Positions 51,864-60,717 of a stretch of DNA of 64,000 nucleotides are shown here, one piece after another. Source of the stretch: Flavobacterium frigoris PS1 (GTDB lineage: Bacteria; Bacteroidota; Bacteroidia; Flavobacteriales; Flavobacteriaceae); NCBI RefSeq assembly GCF_000252125.1, contig NZ_AHKF01000022.1:115894-179893 (forward strand), given 5' to 3'. Within the stretch, counting starts at the first letter, position 1. Every line of letters starts with the position of its first letter. The translations under genes and the position numbers were made by a program. The notes beneath the pieces were generated by a model. It made no database searches. It worked only from the letters and a program-made list of their open reading frames with translations, and had not been told where the DNA came from.

Positions 51864-52685
51864 ATGTCTACACAAAATACAAATATTACCGAAAAGAAAT
51901 ATAAAAAACTGTCCATTCAAGTTTCCTTGACCGGACTTTCTTTTTGTTGTTTTGACACACTCAACAATACGATTACTTCCTTTAATGAAGTGCAGTTTGA
52001 TAGCTTTCATAAAGCGATAAAAATCGAGGATTTATTTTTGAATGCTTTCAGAGATTATCCGGAATTAACTGAGGAATATGACGATGTGCTTGTTTTGCAC
52101 AATAACAATCTATCCACATTTGTCCCTGCTCCTCTCTTTGACGAAAATTTCATGGGAAGCTATTTACAGTACAATACTAAAGTTTTTGAAACGGATTTTT
52201 TTGCCTTTGATGAAATCAGTAATTACCAGATCAATTCGGTTTACATTCCTTATGTCAACATGAATAATTTTTTTATTGACCAGTTTGGCACTTTTGATTA
52301 TAAGCATGCAAACAGTGTTCTTTTGTCAACCATTTTGGATGCATCCAAAAATAATGACGAAAAAAAAATGACTGTTCATTTTCACCAAGGTCATTTTGAA
52401 ATCATAGTCATCCAAAATCAAAAATTGTTACTATTCAACTCTTTCGATTATGAGACACCTGAAGATTTCATTTATTACGTCCTATTTACCGCAGAGCAAC
52501 TGAATTTGAATCCAGAGAAATTTTATCTGGAATTAATAGGAGATATCAGTTCTGAAAATGAATTTTACAAAATAGCATACAAATACATCCGTAACGTTTC
52601 ACTGATAGACGTTGAAGCCTTACGATGGAACAATTATTTTTCTGAGACCGAAAACAGAAAACATTTTATACTTTTCAACTCATGA
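51864..52685 (+). CDS. DUF3822 family protein
   Basis: 273 residues of an ASKHA-like family restricted mainly to Bacteroidota. Seen: SIQVSLTGLSFCCFDTLNNT at the start, VYIPYVNMNNFFIDQFGTFD midway, and QKLLLFNSFDYETPEDFIYY. There is no signal peptide. It is almost always next to rsmD, as here: its stop codon overlaps the rsmD start by 4 bases (ATGA), so they are translationally coupled. The function is not established. Confidence 0.9.
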   Translation: MSTQNTNITEKKYKKLSIQVSLTGLSFCCFDTLNNTITSFNEVQFDSFHKAIKIEDLFLNAFRDYPELTEEYDDVLVLHNNNLSTFVPAPLFDENFMGSYLQYNTKVFETDFFAFDEISNYQINSVYIPYVNMNNFFIDQFGTFDYKHANSVLLSTILDASKNNDEKKMTVHFHQGHFEIIVIQNQKLLLFNSFDYETPEDFIYYVLFTAEQLNLNPEKFYLELIGDISSENEFYKIAYKYIRNVSLIDVEALRWNNYFSETENRKHFILFNS

Positions 52686-53275
52686 GAATAATTTCAGGAA
52701 AATTTAAAGGGAGACGAATCTCTCCGCCAAAGGGACTGCCCGTTCGTCCTACTACCGATATGTCTAAAGAGGCATTATTTAATGTATTGAACAACCATTT
52801 TAGTTTTGAAGGACTAAAAGTATTGGATTTATTCGCTGGTACCGGGAACATAAGCTACGAATTTGCCTCAAGAGGAAGTTCTCCAATCACCTCTGTAGAT
52901 GGCGATTTTGGTTGCGTAAAGTTTATCAAGCAAGTCGCTGCCGAATATGATTTTAATATTGCCGCTACTAAAAGTGATGTTTTCAAATTTTTAGAAAGAA
53001 ACAATGCCACTTTTGATATTATTTTTGCAGATCCTCCTTATGCTTTAGACCAAACTACATTTGAAAAAATCGTATTACTAGTTTTCGAAAAAAACACACT
53101 TAATGAGGATGGCATGATGGTTATTGAACATTCTAAATATACCAAACTCGATCATATGATTCATTTTTCATTCAAGAAAAGCTATGGTGGTTCTATATTT
53201 AGTTTCTTCGAATTAGCTAAAGGCGAAGAAGAATTAGATGAAGACTTAATGGAAAGCAACAGCGAAGATGAATAG
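52682..53275 (+). CDS. rsmD: 16S rRNA (guanine-966-N2)-methyltransferase
   Basis: A 197-residue SAM-dependent methyltransferase modifying G966 of 16S rRNA. It begins MRIISGKFKGRRI followed by RPTTDMSKEALFNVL, has the SAM loop VLDLFAGTGNISYEFASRG, and the catalytic DPPY in IIFADPPYALDQ. The C-terminus is an acidic tail. It overlaps DUF3822 by four bases and is followed by a strong terminator. Confidence 0.96.
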   Translation: MRIISGKFKGRRISPPKGLPVRPTTDMSKEALFNVLNNHFSFEGLKVLDLFAGTGNISYEFASRGSSPITSVDGDFGCVKFIKQVAAEYDFNIAATKSDVFKFLERNNATFDIIFADPPYALDQTTFEKIVLLVFEKNTLNEDGMMVIEHSKYTKLDHMIHFSFKKSYGGSIFSFFELAKGEEELDEDLMESNSEDE

Positions 53276-53290
53276 TCAAACTCAATAATA

Positions 53291-53324
53291 CATAAAAGCC
53301 CTTGCGTCTGCAAGGGCTTTTATG
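53291..53324 (+). terminator. Terminator of the DUF3822-rsmD operon
   Basis: CATAAAAGCCCTTGC, loop GTCT and GCAAGGGCTTTTATG form a perfect 15-bp hairpin 16 bases past the rsmD stop. Confidence 0.9.
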
Positions 53325-53370
53325 TGTATCTAAATCTAAAATTATTGGTTTTAGAATTTTAACTGAGAAC

Positions 53371-54306
53371 TTAAATAGCTATATTTATTTTAGCCAATTT
53401 ATCTAATACCAGCTTATAAGTTGGTGTTTCCATTTCATATTTTACTCCTTCATTGACCACAAACTCTGTCAATGAACCAAGCTCAAATTTCCTTCCCGCC
53501 AACACATCACGATGCATTGATGAAGTGGCTGCATGAGGCATTTTTTCTAATTTTAGAATGGTTTGCATAATAATATCATTGGGCAATTCTAATCCCTTTA
53601 TTGCTGCAATCATGGTAATTTCGTTAAGTAAATCAGCATAAAATTTTCGGCTAGATGCGCTTTCCAGAATCTCACCTATATTCTGATTCAAATAGGAAGT
53701 AGCTGATGCTAACGCCGAAATAAATATGAATTTTTCCCAAACCGTTTCTTCGATTGCATCCACAAGCTTACTGTCGATAGCCGCTTTTTGGAAGATTGAT
53801 TGTAGTGCATTCAATTTATAAATAGAGGCAGTTCTGGATCCGAAAAACAGTTTTTCATATGGTCCCACTTTCTTTATAACTCCTGGAGTATTAATCATTG
53901 AAACAATATAGACACATCCCTGTAAAACCTGATTATCAGGAAATAAATCGCTAATTCGATCCGGAGCATCAACACCATTATATAAAGGAAGAAAAATCGT
54001 GTTTTTGTTTATGCATTTATTTATAGAAAGAAGACTCTCTTCAATATCATACGTTTTTGTTGCGCAGATAAGATAATCTAGTTTGCCTATAACTTTAGGG
54101 TCATTAGAAACAATACTTGGAAATACAATCATTTCAGTTTCATCAGTACTGATTTTTAAACCAGATTCTGATACCACTTTTTGAGTTTCTCCACGAGCTA
54201 TAAAGATTATTTCAATTTCATCCGATTCGGCATACGCTTTGGCTAAAAGTCCGCCAAAATAACCACCTACGCCACCTAATCCTAAAATCCCTATTCTTGT
54301 TTGCAT
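53371..54306 (-). CDS. Ketopantoate reductase family protein (ApbA/PanE)
   Basis: 311 residues from MQTRIGILGLGGVGGYFGG; an upstream in-frame start at 54336 adds ten residues that do not resemble the family. The Rossmann glycine loop GLGGVGGYFGG at residue ~8, the NADP-binding Arg in FIARGET, and the catalytic Lys region WEKFIFISALASATSYLN with C-terminal MHRDVLAGRKFELGSLTEF are seen. True PanE makes pantoate for CoA; many paralogs reduce other keto acids, so the role is not certain. Confidence 0.85.
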   Translation of the reverse strand: MQTRIGILGLGGVGGYFGGLLAKAYAESDEIEIIFIARGETQKVVSESGLKISTDETEMIVFPSIVSNDPKVIGKLDYLICATKTYDIEESLLSINKCINKNTIFLPLYNGVDAPDRISDLFPDNQVLQGCVYIVSMINTPGVIKKVGPYEKLFFGSRTASIYKLNALQSIFQKAAIDSKLVDAIEETVWEKFIFISALASATSYLNQNIGEILESASSRKFYADLLNEITMIAAIKGLELPNDIIMQTILKLEKMPHAATSSMHRDVLAGRKFELGSLTEFVVNEGVKYEMETPTYKLVLDKLAKINIAI

Positions 54307-54448
54307 AACTTTCCGTTTAACATAAAAGTAAACCATTAAGAGAATCAGAAAATTAAGTCTTAAACTTAATGAAACATAATTTCTTAATGGTTCTCTTTTA
54401 GATTTTAAAATCCTTATTTTATTGCATTTTTATAAAAAATAAAAAAAA

Positions 54449-54767
54449 CAGACCTATAAGCCGGATTCTGTATTCGCCGAGGCGAACCCTTATCATTTAT
54501 CTAGGCTTACAATTACTCATAAGCTCAAACTATCTACCCTTCAACAACGGACGAGACGCCCTTAAATGCTGATATACTTGATATTTCACCGCATAGAGTT
54601 TACCTGGTTTCACTACAGCATTACCTGTACATACTTTCTGTTGCACTTGTCCTAATCTCATCCTTTCAGACAAAACCGACGGGTGTTACCCGCTATGCTT
54701 CTCTATGGTGTCCGGACTTTCCTCCTTCTTGATCACTCAAAACGGCGATAAGGCGGTCTGTGCCGCG
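54449..54767 (-). ncRNA. rnpB: RNase P RNA component
   Basis: On the minus strand the RNA starts GCGGCACAGACCGCCTTATC and has the universally conserved GGAGGAAAGTCCGGACACC (P4 5' half with CR-I), then AGCGGGTAACACCCGTCGG, and ends with the P4 3' half ATCCGGCTTATAGGTCTG. About 319 bases, type A layout. It is the catalytic subunit of RNase P for tRNA 5' maturation. It lies between the ketopantoate reductase family gene and two small paralogous genes, with no overlapping protein gene. Confidence 0.96.
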
Positions 54768-54882
54768 AATTTACGACAATATATCAACGAAGTCAAGTTT
54801 TCATAATTTACTTTAACATGTCTTTTATAAATACTTAGATTTAAAATGGTTATCTTTAAGTAATAATTAAAACTTCGTAATC

Positions 54883-55191
54883 ATGAGACCTATATATCAT
54901 TACTCGACTGTTTCTGAAGCCCTGGATAATTTAAAAGAAATGGGCTTCGCCTATGATTTTAATATTCACGAAAACGAAATTGTAAATGATCCTAGTGTAC
55001 ATGAAGTGAAACATGTCTATCGTTATGAAGGCAATTCTGACCCTGGAGATTCAGCCGTCGTTTATGGTATAAAGTCGACCTCAGGTAAAAAAGGAGTTTT
55101 TGTTTCTGGTTTTTCAGCTAATACAAATAGCGAGGCTGCTCGAGTTTTAAACAAAATATGCATTGAAGGTAGTGAACAATGTAAAATCTAA
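54883..55191 (+). CDS. Tandem small paralog A (conserved Bacteroidota protein)
   Basis: A 102-residue protein with the layout [20 protein letters not shown], then [20 protein letters not shown], and [20 protein letters not shown]. It is about 60% identical by eye to the next gene. Such proteins are sometimes labelled phosphoribosylpyrophosphate synthetase in databases, but no PRPP-binding motif (DLHxxQ...PD) is present, so that label is not supported. It has a Cys-containing C-terminus ([12 protein letters not shown]). Function unknown. Confidence 0.8.
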   Translation: MRPIYHYSTVSEALDNLKEMGFAYDFNIHENEIVNDPSVHEVKHVYRYEGNSDPGDSAVVYGIKSTSGKKGVFVSGFSANTNSEAARVLNKICIEGSEQCKI

Positions 55192-55236
55192 ACTATCAAC
55201 AACCATAAAATTTACACCCTTTAAATATAAAAAAAT

Positions 55237-55536
55237 ATGAAAAGCATATATCATTATGATTCCGTTTCTAAAGCTCTAGATGATTTGAGTGAAAAAGGTT
55301 TTAACTTTGATTTCAACCTTCATGAAGAGGATATTTCAAAGAACCCTGATAAGTATGAAATAGTTCATGTTTACCGTTATGAGGGAGATTCTAACCCAGA
55401 TGACGAGGCTATGGTCTTTGGTATTAAATCAAAATCTGGAAAAAAAGGGGTATTTGTTACTGGATTTTCAGCAAATTCAGTTTCTGAAGCTGCGCAAACA
55501 TTAATACAAATAAGTATTAAAGACAATATAAAGTAA
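55237..55536 (+). CDS. Tandem small paralog B (conserved Bacteroidota protein)
   Basis: A 99-residue paralog of the gene 45 bases upstream, sharing [40 protein letters not shown] and [17 protein letters not shown]. It lacks the cysteines and the longer tail. The pair is a recent tandem duplication. Neither has a signal peptide or membrane segment. Function unknown. Confidence 0.8.
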   Translation: MKSIYHYDSVSKALDDLSEKGFNFDFNLHEEDISKNPDKYEIVHVYRYEGDSNPDDEAMVFGIKSKSGKKGVFVTGFSANSVSEAAQTLIQISIKDNIK

Positions 55537-55887
55537 AGAATAGTCATTAGCTAAAAAATACAATAGTTAAATTTGATACGATTTCTCGCCGTATTTTTAT
55601 TTCCCTAAAGGATCTATTTTGAACTAAGTTAAAATCTGAGTCTTATCTTTCTTACTGAATAATTATTAGACGAACTAGAAAGGAAAGCGCTTTGGCTAAT
55701 TAAGAATTATATGAAAATAGCGTTGTAGATACCATCGTTGTTTTCCAATAGGCAATAAATATTTAATCGGCGTGAATTTTTTAAACCAAAAGAATCTAGT
55801 CCTCGGTAATACTTAGATATGTCTTCAACAACGATGTTAATTTTAGAATTAAACAAATTATCCTTTTCATAATATAACCGCTTTTCC
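55537..55887. other. 351-base intergenic region ahead of dnaX
   Basis: No coding frame of note. CATCGTTGTT (55733-55742) and AACAACGATG (55827-55836) are perfect 10-base inverted arms 84 bases apart. The rest is AT-rich with stops in all frames. Confidence 0.5.
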
Positions 55888-55895
55888 TATATTTG
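55888..55895 (+). promoter_or_regulatory. -7 promoter element of dnaX
   Basis: TATATTTG matches TAnnTTTG and ends 18 bases before the ATG at 55914, so the upstream in-frame start at 55893 (inside the element) is ruled out. Confidence 0.6.
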
Positions 55896-55913
55896 CTATC
55901 GAATAAAAATTCT

Positions 55914-56999
55914 ATGGAACAATTTGTAGTATCGGCGCGGAAATATCGTCCTCAAACATTTAATGATGTAGTGGGACAAAAAGCCATTACCAATACTTTA
56001 TTGAATGCCATAGACAGCAATCATCTTGCCTCTGCCCTATTATTTACAGGACCTAGAGGAGTAGGAAAAACGACATGTGCTCGTATTCTAGCTCGAAAAA
56101 TTAATCAGCCGGGCTACGACGATCCTACTGAAGATTTTGCTTTTAATGTTTTCGAACTCGATGCAGCATCAAACAATTCTGTCGATGATATTCGAAGTTT
56201 GATCGATCAAGTTCGTATTCCCCCGCAAACCGGAAAATATAAAGTTTATATTATTGATGAGGTGCACATGTTATCTTCAGCAGCATTTAATGCTTTCTTG
56301 AAAACATTAGAAGAGCCGCCAAAACATGCCATTTTTATTTTGGCAACGACCGAAAAACATAAAATCATTCCAACGATATTATCTCGTTGTCAAATATTTG
56401 ATTTTAAAAGAATCACAGTAAAGGACGCCAAAGAGCATCTTGCAGAAGTAGCTACCAATCAAGGTATCGCTTATGAAGATGATGCTTTACATATTATTGC
56501 TCAAAAAGCAGATGGTGCTATGCGTGACGCATTGTCCATTTTTGACAGAGTGGTTTCCTATTGTGGTACTAATTTAACACGCCAAGCAGTTACTGAAAAC
56601 TTAAATGTTCTTGACTACGAAACCTATATCACCGTTACCGATTTAATTCTTGAAAATAAAATTCCTGAATTATTGGTTACTTTCAACGAAATACTTGCTA
56701 AAGGATTTGACAGCCATCATTTTGTATCAGGCTTAGCCTCTCATTTTAGAGATTTATTAGTAAGTAAAACACCTTCCACTTTATCCTTGTTAGAAGTTGG
56801 AGAACAAGCTCAAAAAATGTATGGATTGCAAGCTCAAAAATGCAGTCAAGATTTTTTGTTAAAGGGAATCGCTATTGCAAATGATTGCGACCTAAAATTC
56901 AAACTCAGTCAAAATCAACGATTACTCGTTGAACTTTGTTTGATGCAACTAGCCTCTATCACTTTTGATGGAGAAAAAAAAAAGTTGATTCATACATAA
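55914..56999 (+). CDS. dnaX: DNA polymerase III gamma/tau subunit, gamma form (zero frame)
   Basis: 361 residues from MEQFVVSARKYRPQTFNDVV. A clamp-loader AAA+ ATPase: Walker A GPRGVGKTTCARILARK, Walker B IIDEVHMLSSAAFNAFLKTL, sensor 1 ATTEKHKIIPTILSRCQIFD, then domain III (residues ~225-350). The cysteine zinc module usual after Walker A in proteobacteria is absent. The frame ends FDGEKKKLIHT and a stop, after a run of 10 A residues. A tail continuing in the -1 frame follows, so this is probably the gamma form and tau arises by frameshift. Confidence 0.9.
   Translation: MEQFVVSARKYRPQTFNDVVGQKAITNTLLNAIDSNHLASALLFTGPRGVGKTTCARILARKINQPGYDDPTEDFAFNVFELDAASNNSVDDIRSLIDQVRIPPQTGKYKVYIIDEVHMLSSAAFNAFLKTLEEPPKHAIFILATTEKHKIIPTILSRCQIFDFKRITVKDAKEHLAEVATNQGIAYEDDALHIIAQKADGAMRDALSIFDRVVSYCGTNLTRQAVTENLNVLDYETYITVTDLILENKIPELLVTFNEILAKGFDSHHFVSGLASHFRDLLVSKTPSTLSLLEVGEQAQKMYGLQAQKCSQDFLLKGIAIANDCDLKFKLSQNQRLLVELCLMQLASITFDGEKKKLIHT
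56974..56984 (+). other. dnaX slippery site (programmed frameshift candidate)
   Basis: Ten A residues then G include the heptamer A AAA AAG at 56978-56984 in the zero frame, identical to the E. coli dnaX signal. Sliding back one base changes the next codons from TTG ATT CAT to GTT GAT TCA, the frame used by the C-terminal region. The A10 run could also allow transcriptional slippage, as known in Thermus dnaX. AAGTTG (56982-56987) and CAACTT (57006-57011) could form a weak hairpin. Confidence 0.7.
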
Positions 57000-57646
57000 T
57001 TCCTCCAACTTATTTCAGAAAAAATGATTATTCAATAGCCGATACAACAAAGGCTACTGAATCAATACCTGTTGCAGTAATTCCTGCTATAAACACAGTG
57101 CAAGTTTCTGCTAACAAAGAACCTGAGTCAAAACCAGTTTCCAACGAGCAGATCAAAGCAGATACTTCAATTTCAGACGGACCTAAAGTTTCTGCCTTTT
57201 CACTAGCAAGTATTCGTGCCAAAAAAGCACTAGAAGAAAGCAATAAATCTTATGTCAAAGAGGAGCTTCAATTGCCAACTCAAAGCTTTTCTGAAACTGA
57301 AATGTTATTACATTGGACAAAATACGCAAAGCGACTGGGGGAAAAAGGTTTTAGGATAATGGAATCATTATTACTAATTAATGATCCCGTTTTAAATGGT
57401 GTTGCCATTACACTTGAATTACCAAATCAAGGTTCAAAATTAGATTTTGAAAAAGAATTGAATGGACTATTGGGTCATTTGAAAGGACATTTACATAATC
57501 ATGACATTACGATAGAAGTAATTGTTAACGAAAGTATTCAAAGTAAAAAGAATTTTAACGACCAAGATCGTTACAATAGACTTCATGAGATAAATCCAAA
57601 TATCGACCTGTTGAGGACAACATTTGGATTGGATTTAAATGTGTAA
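56984..57646 (+). CDS. dnaX: DnaX tau-specific C-terminal region (-1 frame)
   Basis: About 220 residues beginning VDSYIIPPTYFRKNDYSIAD and running without stop to 57646. The first ~80 residues are a flexible Pro/Ser/Glu linker, followed by a folded domain (MLLHWTKYAKRLGEKGFRIM ... LPNQGSKLDFEKELNGLLGH) that resembles the Bacteroidota tau C-terminus that binds polymerase alpha. With the ATPase part it gives a 577-residue tau, a normal total length. There is no good start codon at its head; ATG or GTG starts inside (57024, 57098) would lose most of the linker. It is therefore read as the tau tail. Confidence 0.8.
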   Translation, partial: VDSYIIPPTYFRKNDYSIADTTKATESIPVAVIPAINTVQVSANKEPESKPVSNEQIKADTSISDGPKVSAFSLASIRAKKALEESNKSYVKEELQLPTQSFSETEMLLHWTKYAKRLGEKGFRIMESLLLINDPVLNGVAITLELPNQGSKLDFEKELNGLLGHLKGHLHNHDITIEVIVNESIQSKKNFNDQDRYNRLHEINPNIDLLRTTFGLDLNV

Positions 57647-57680
57647 AATTTAAAATTACTTTACAATATATTTGATTGTT

Positions 57681-58571
57681 TTATATTTTCCCGTAGTACA
57701 TCGCTTTAACAATACCATCTGAAAGTCCTATTTTAGGAACATAAATTTGTCTGGCGCCACTCCATTTCATAGCATTAAGATAGATACGCACAGCTGGTAT
57801 AATTACATCGGCACGATCTGGATTAAGTCCTAGCTCTGATATTCTTTGTTCATAGGTCAATGTATTAAGGAATGCGTACTGAGAATTCACATAGATAAAT
57901 GACAGCGGTTTTTCCTGTGCTTTTCCTGACATTTTAAAAAGTTTATTGATGTTTCCACCTGAACCTATTAGTGTTATCTCTTCAAAACCCTCCGTATTTG
58001 TCTTAATCCATTTTTCTATTTCATCCCAAACAGCATCAACAACCATCTCATTTAATAAACGAACAGTTCCAGCTTTAAAGGATTTTGAAGTCACTATTTT
58101 TCCGTTCGAAAATAAGGTAAACTCAGTACTTCCTCCACCTACATCAACAAAGAGATATGTTTCATCGGTATTTAATAAATGAAGCAAATCAGTAGATGCA
58201 ATTATAGCCGCTTCTTTTTTACCGTCAATAATTTCTATTTCAATGTCAGCTTTATCCTTAATTATATCTACTACTTCCTTACCATTATACGCTTCTCTCA
58301 TAGCCGATGTTGCGAAAGCTCTATAACTCTGAACTTTGTGCACTTTCATCAAAAGATTGAATGCTGTCATTGCATCACACATCCTATCAATGTTTTCTTC
58401 TGATATTTCCCCCACGGTAAATGCATCCTGCCCTAAACGGATAGGAACACGTACCAAGGAACTTTTGTTAAATTGAGGTTCTTTTCCGTCTTGCTCAACA
58501 ATATTCACTATCAATAAACGCATCGCATTTGATCCAATATCTATAGCTGCATATTTCTTTATTTTAATCAT
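57681..58571 (-). CDS. Exopolyphosphatase/guanosine pentaphosphate phosphatase (Ppx/GppA)
   Basis: A 296-residue ASKHA-fold phosphatase: KYAAIDIGSNAMRLLIVNIV (phosphate-1 loop), RAFATSAMREAYNG, LFVDVGGGSTEFTLFSNGK (phosphate-2 loop) and ITLIGSGGNINKLFKM. It lacks the C-terminal HD-like domain of long E. coli Ppx, as usual for the short form. It removes phosphate from polyphosphate ends or pppGpp. It ends the sixA-ppk1-ppx cluster (68 bases after ppk1), so synthesis and degradation of polyphosphate are encoded together. Confidence 0.93.
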   Translation of the reverse strand: MIKIKKYAAIDIGSNAMRLLIVNIVEQDGKEPQFNKSSLVRVPIRLGQDAFTVGEISEENIDRMCDAMTAFNLLMKVHKVQSYRAFATSAMREAYNGKEVVDIIKDKADIEIEIIDGKKEAAIIASTDLLHLLNTDETYLFVDVGGGSTEFTLFSNGKIVTSKSFKAGTVRLLNEMVVDAVWDEIEKWIKTNTEGFEEITLIGSGGNINKLFKMSGKAQEKPLSFIYVNSQYAFLNTLTYEQRISELGLNPDRADVIIPAVRIYLNAMKWSGARQIYVPKIGLSDGIVKAMYYGKI

Positions 58572-58639
58572 TATTTATTATGATTTTATATTTAGGGTAT
58601 TGGTTACAATATTAAAAAAAAAAATTATGATTGAAATTT

Positions 58640-60709
58640 TTAAAATTTTTCGTCTAATAAATCAACTTTGTTTTGATAGTATTTATAGGTTTCTATTTGT
58701 GCCCTAAAAATAGGTTCTCCAGTTCGCTCTCTATATCTATTGTCCAATTTATAAGAGTGGTAACGTGCTTTTACATTACCCTTCCATCCTAAATCAAAAT
58801 TATCTATTAATTCGTTTTTTATATCGTGATCATAAATAGGGCAAGTCACCTCTACCCTGCCATCTAGATTCCTAGTCATAAAATCAGCTGAGGAAATAAA
58901 AACTTCCGTTTGACCAGCGTTACCAAAAATATAAATCCTAGCGTGCTCCAAATAATTATCAACGATACTTATCGCTTCAATATTAGCACTCATACCCCTG
59001 ATACCGGGTATCAAAGAACAAATACCTCTAACCTCTAATTGTATTTTCACTCCTGCATTACTGGCTTCATATAATTTATCTATCATAGCAAAATCAGATA
59101 GACTATTCATTTTTAATTTAATATGTGTTTTTCTTCCAGCACGTGCATGTAGAATTTCTCGATCTATTAATTTATAGAATCTCATACGAGTATAATGCGG
59201 CGATACAATAAGATGTTTATACCGATGAATTCTGTAATTTATATCAAAAAAATCAAATATTTTAGAAATGTCTTTTAAGATTTGCTGATGACTTGTAAAG
59301 AGAGTTACATCTGTATATATTTTTGCGGTTGCCTCATTAAAATTTCCTGTCGAGATAAAACCATAGCGTTTTACTTTAGCACTTTCAATCCTTTCGATGA
59401 CACATATTTTACTATGTACTTTTAATCCTTTTATTCCGAATATTAGTTCAATTCCTTCTGTTTGCATCTGTTCAGCATAGGAAATATTTGAAGCTTCGTC
59501 AAAACGGGCTTGTAATTCTATTTGAACTGTCACTTTTTTTCCGTTTTTTGCGGCATTAATAAGTGAACTAATAATTTGAGAATTTTTGGCCAATCTATAA
59601 AGTGTAATTTTGATCGTAGTTACTTTGGGATCAAGAGCAGCTTCACGCAGAAACTTAGTCAGATAAGAAAAAGATTGATAAGGCGCATTTAATAAGTAAT
59701 CTTTTTTGCTGATTTTTTCTAGTATACTCCCCTCTAGGCTTAATCCCGGAATAGGCAATGGATCATTAGTTTTATATAAAAGATCGTGTCTACCTAAATT
59801 CGGAAAATTCATGTAATCTCTCCTGTTGTGATATCTACCGCCTGGTATAATACTATCTGTAGAAACAATTTTCATCTTCTCTAAGAAGAACTCCAGTGTA
59901 TCTTTTTCAATCATTTGATCGTAAATAAAACGAACTGGCTCACCTATCAATCTATCCTTTACACTGGTAGATATTTTTTCGAGCATACTTTTACTTAAAT
60001 CACTATCAATATCTAGCTGCGCGTCACGGCTAATTTTTATCATATGCGCCGAAATACTTTCGTAGTCAAAAATATTAAATACACTTTTTAAATTATGTCG
60101 AATTACATCATCGATGAGAATAACGTATTGTTTATTTAGATATGATGGTAAAACAACAAATCGATTCATCGTTTTTGGAATTTCGATAATTGCATAACGA
60201 ACCTCCGAATCCTTTTTCATCACTAATTTTATGGCCAAATAACCAATATTATCCCTCAGTAATGGAAACTCTGATAAGTCATTTAATATTATCGTAACCA
60301 ATTCTGGACTTAGCTGTTGAATAAAGAAATCTTTTAAAAATATTTCCTGCTCTTCAGAAATTTCATCTTCATTGATAATGAAAATATTTTTTGTTTGAAG
60401 TTCATTTTCAATCCCCTTTAGGATCAATAAACTTTCGGTTTGATGCCTAATAACTATCTCTGTAATGTCCTTAACTAATTGCTGAGCTGAAATACCACCA
60501 AGAATTTTTTCTCCTGATTTTCCAGACAGACTTAATCTCCGTATTGCTGCAAATCGAACTCTAAAAAACTCATCTAAATTATTGGAAAAAATCCCTAAAA
60601 ATCTCAATCTATCTAAAAGTGGTACCGAATCGTCTGCTGCTTCTTGAAGTACTCTGGCATTAAATGCTAACCAACTTTTTTCTCTATCTATATATTTTAT
60701 TTCTGGCAC
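58640..60709 (-). CDS. ppk1: Polyphosphate kinase 1
   Basis: A 689-residue enzyme that polymerises ATP gamma-phosphate into polyphosphate. Domains in order: N (YIDREKSWLAFNARVLQEA), head, and two phospholipase-D-like C domains. The autophosphorylated His region is GLKVHSKICVIERIES near residue 430, and the second His is in DNYLEHARIYIFGNAG near residue 590. Both are present. It is nine bases downstream of the SixA-like gene and upstream of ppx/gppA. Confidence 0.96.
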   Translation of the reverse strand: MPEIKYIDREKSWLAFNARVLQEAADDSVPLLDRLRFLGIFSNNLDEFFRVRFAAIRRLSLSGKSGEKILGGISAQQLVKDITEIVIRHQTESLLILKGIENELQTKNIFIINEDEISEEQEIFLKDFFIQQLSPELVTIILNDLSEFPLLRDNIGYLAIKLVMKKDSEVRYAIIEIPKTMNRFVVLPSYLNKQYVILIDDVIRHNLKSVFNIFDYESISAHMIKISRDAQLDIDSDLSKSMLEKISTSVKDRLIGEPVRFIYDQMIEKDTLEFFLEKMKIVSTDSIIPGGRYHNRRDYMNFPNLGRHDLLYKTNDPLPIPGLSLEGSILEKISKKDYLLNAPYQSFSYLTKFLREAALDPKVTTIKITLYRLAKNSQIISSLINAAKNGKKVTVQIELQARFDEASNISYAEQMQTEGIELIFGIKGLKVHSKICVIERIESAKVKRYGFISTGNFNEATAKIYTDVTLFTSHQQILKDISKIFDFFDINYRIHRYKHLIVSPHYTRMRFYKLIDREILHARAGRKTHIKLKMNSLSDFAMIDKLYEASNAGVKIQLEVRGICSLIPGIRGMSANIEAISIVDNYLEHARIYIFGNAGQTEVFISSADFMTRNLDGRVEVTCPIYDHDIKNELIDNFDLGWKGNVKARYHSYKLDNRYRERTGEPIFRAQIETYKYYQNKVDLLDEKF

Positions 60710-60717
60710 TATATTTA

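Noticed and set aside
54883..55536. Tandem small proteins as phosphoribosylpyrophosphate synthetases
   Set aside because: They are only about 100 residues and lack any PRPP-binding or ATP-binding motif of that enzyme.
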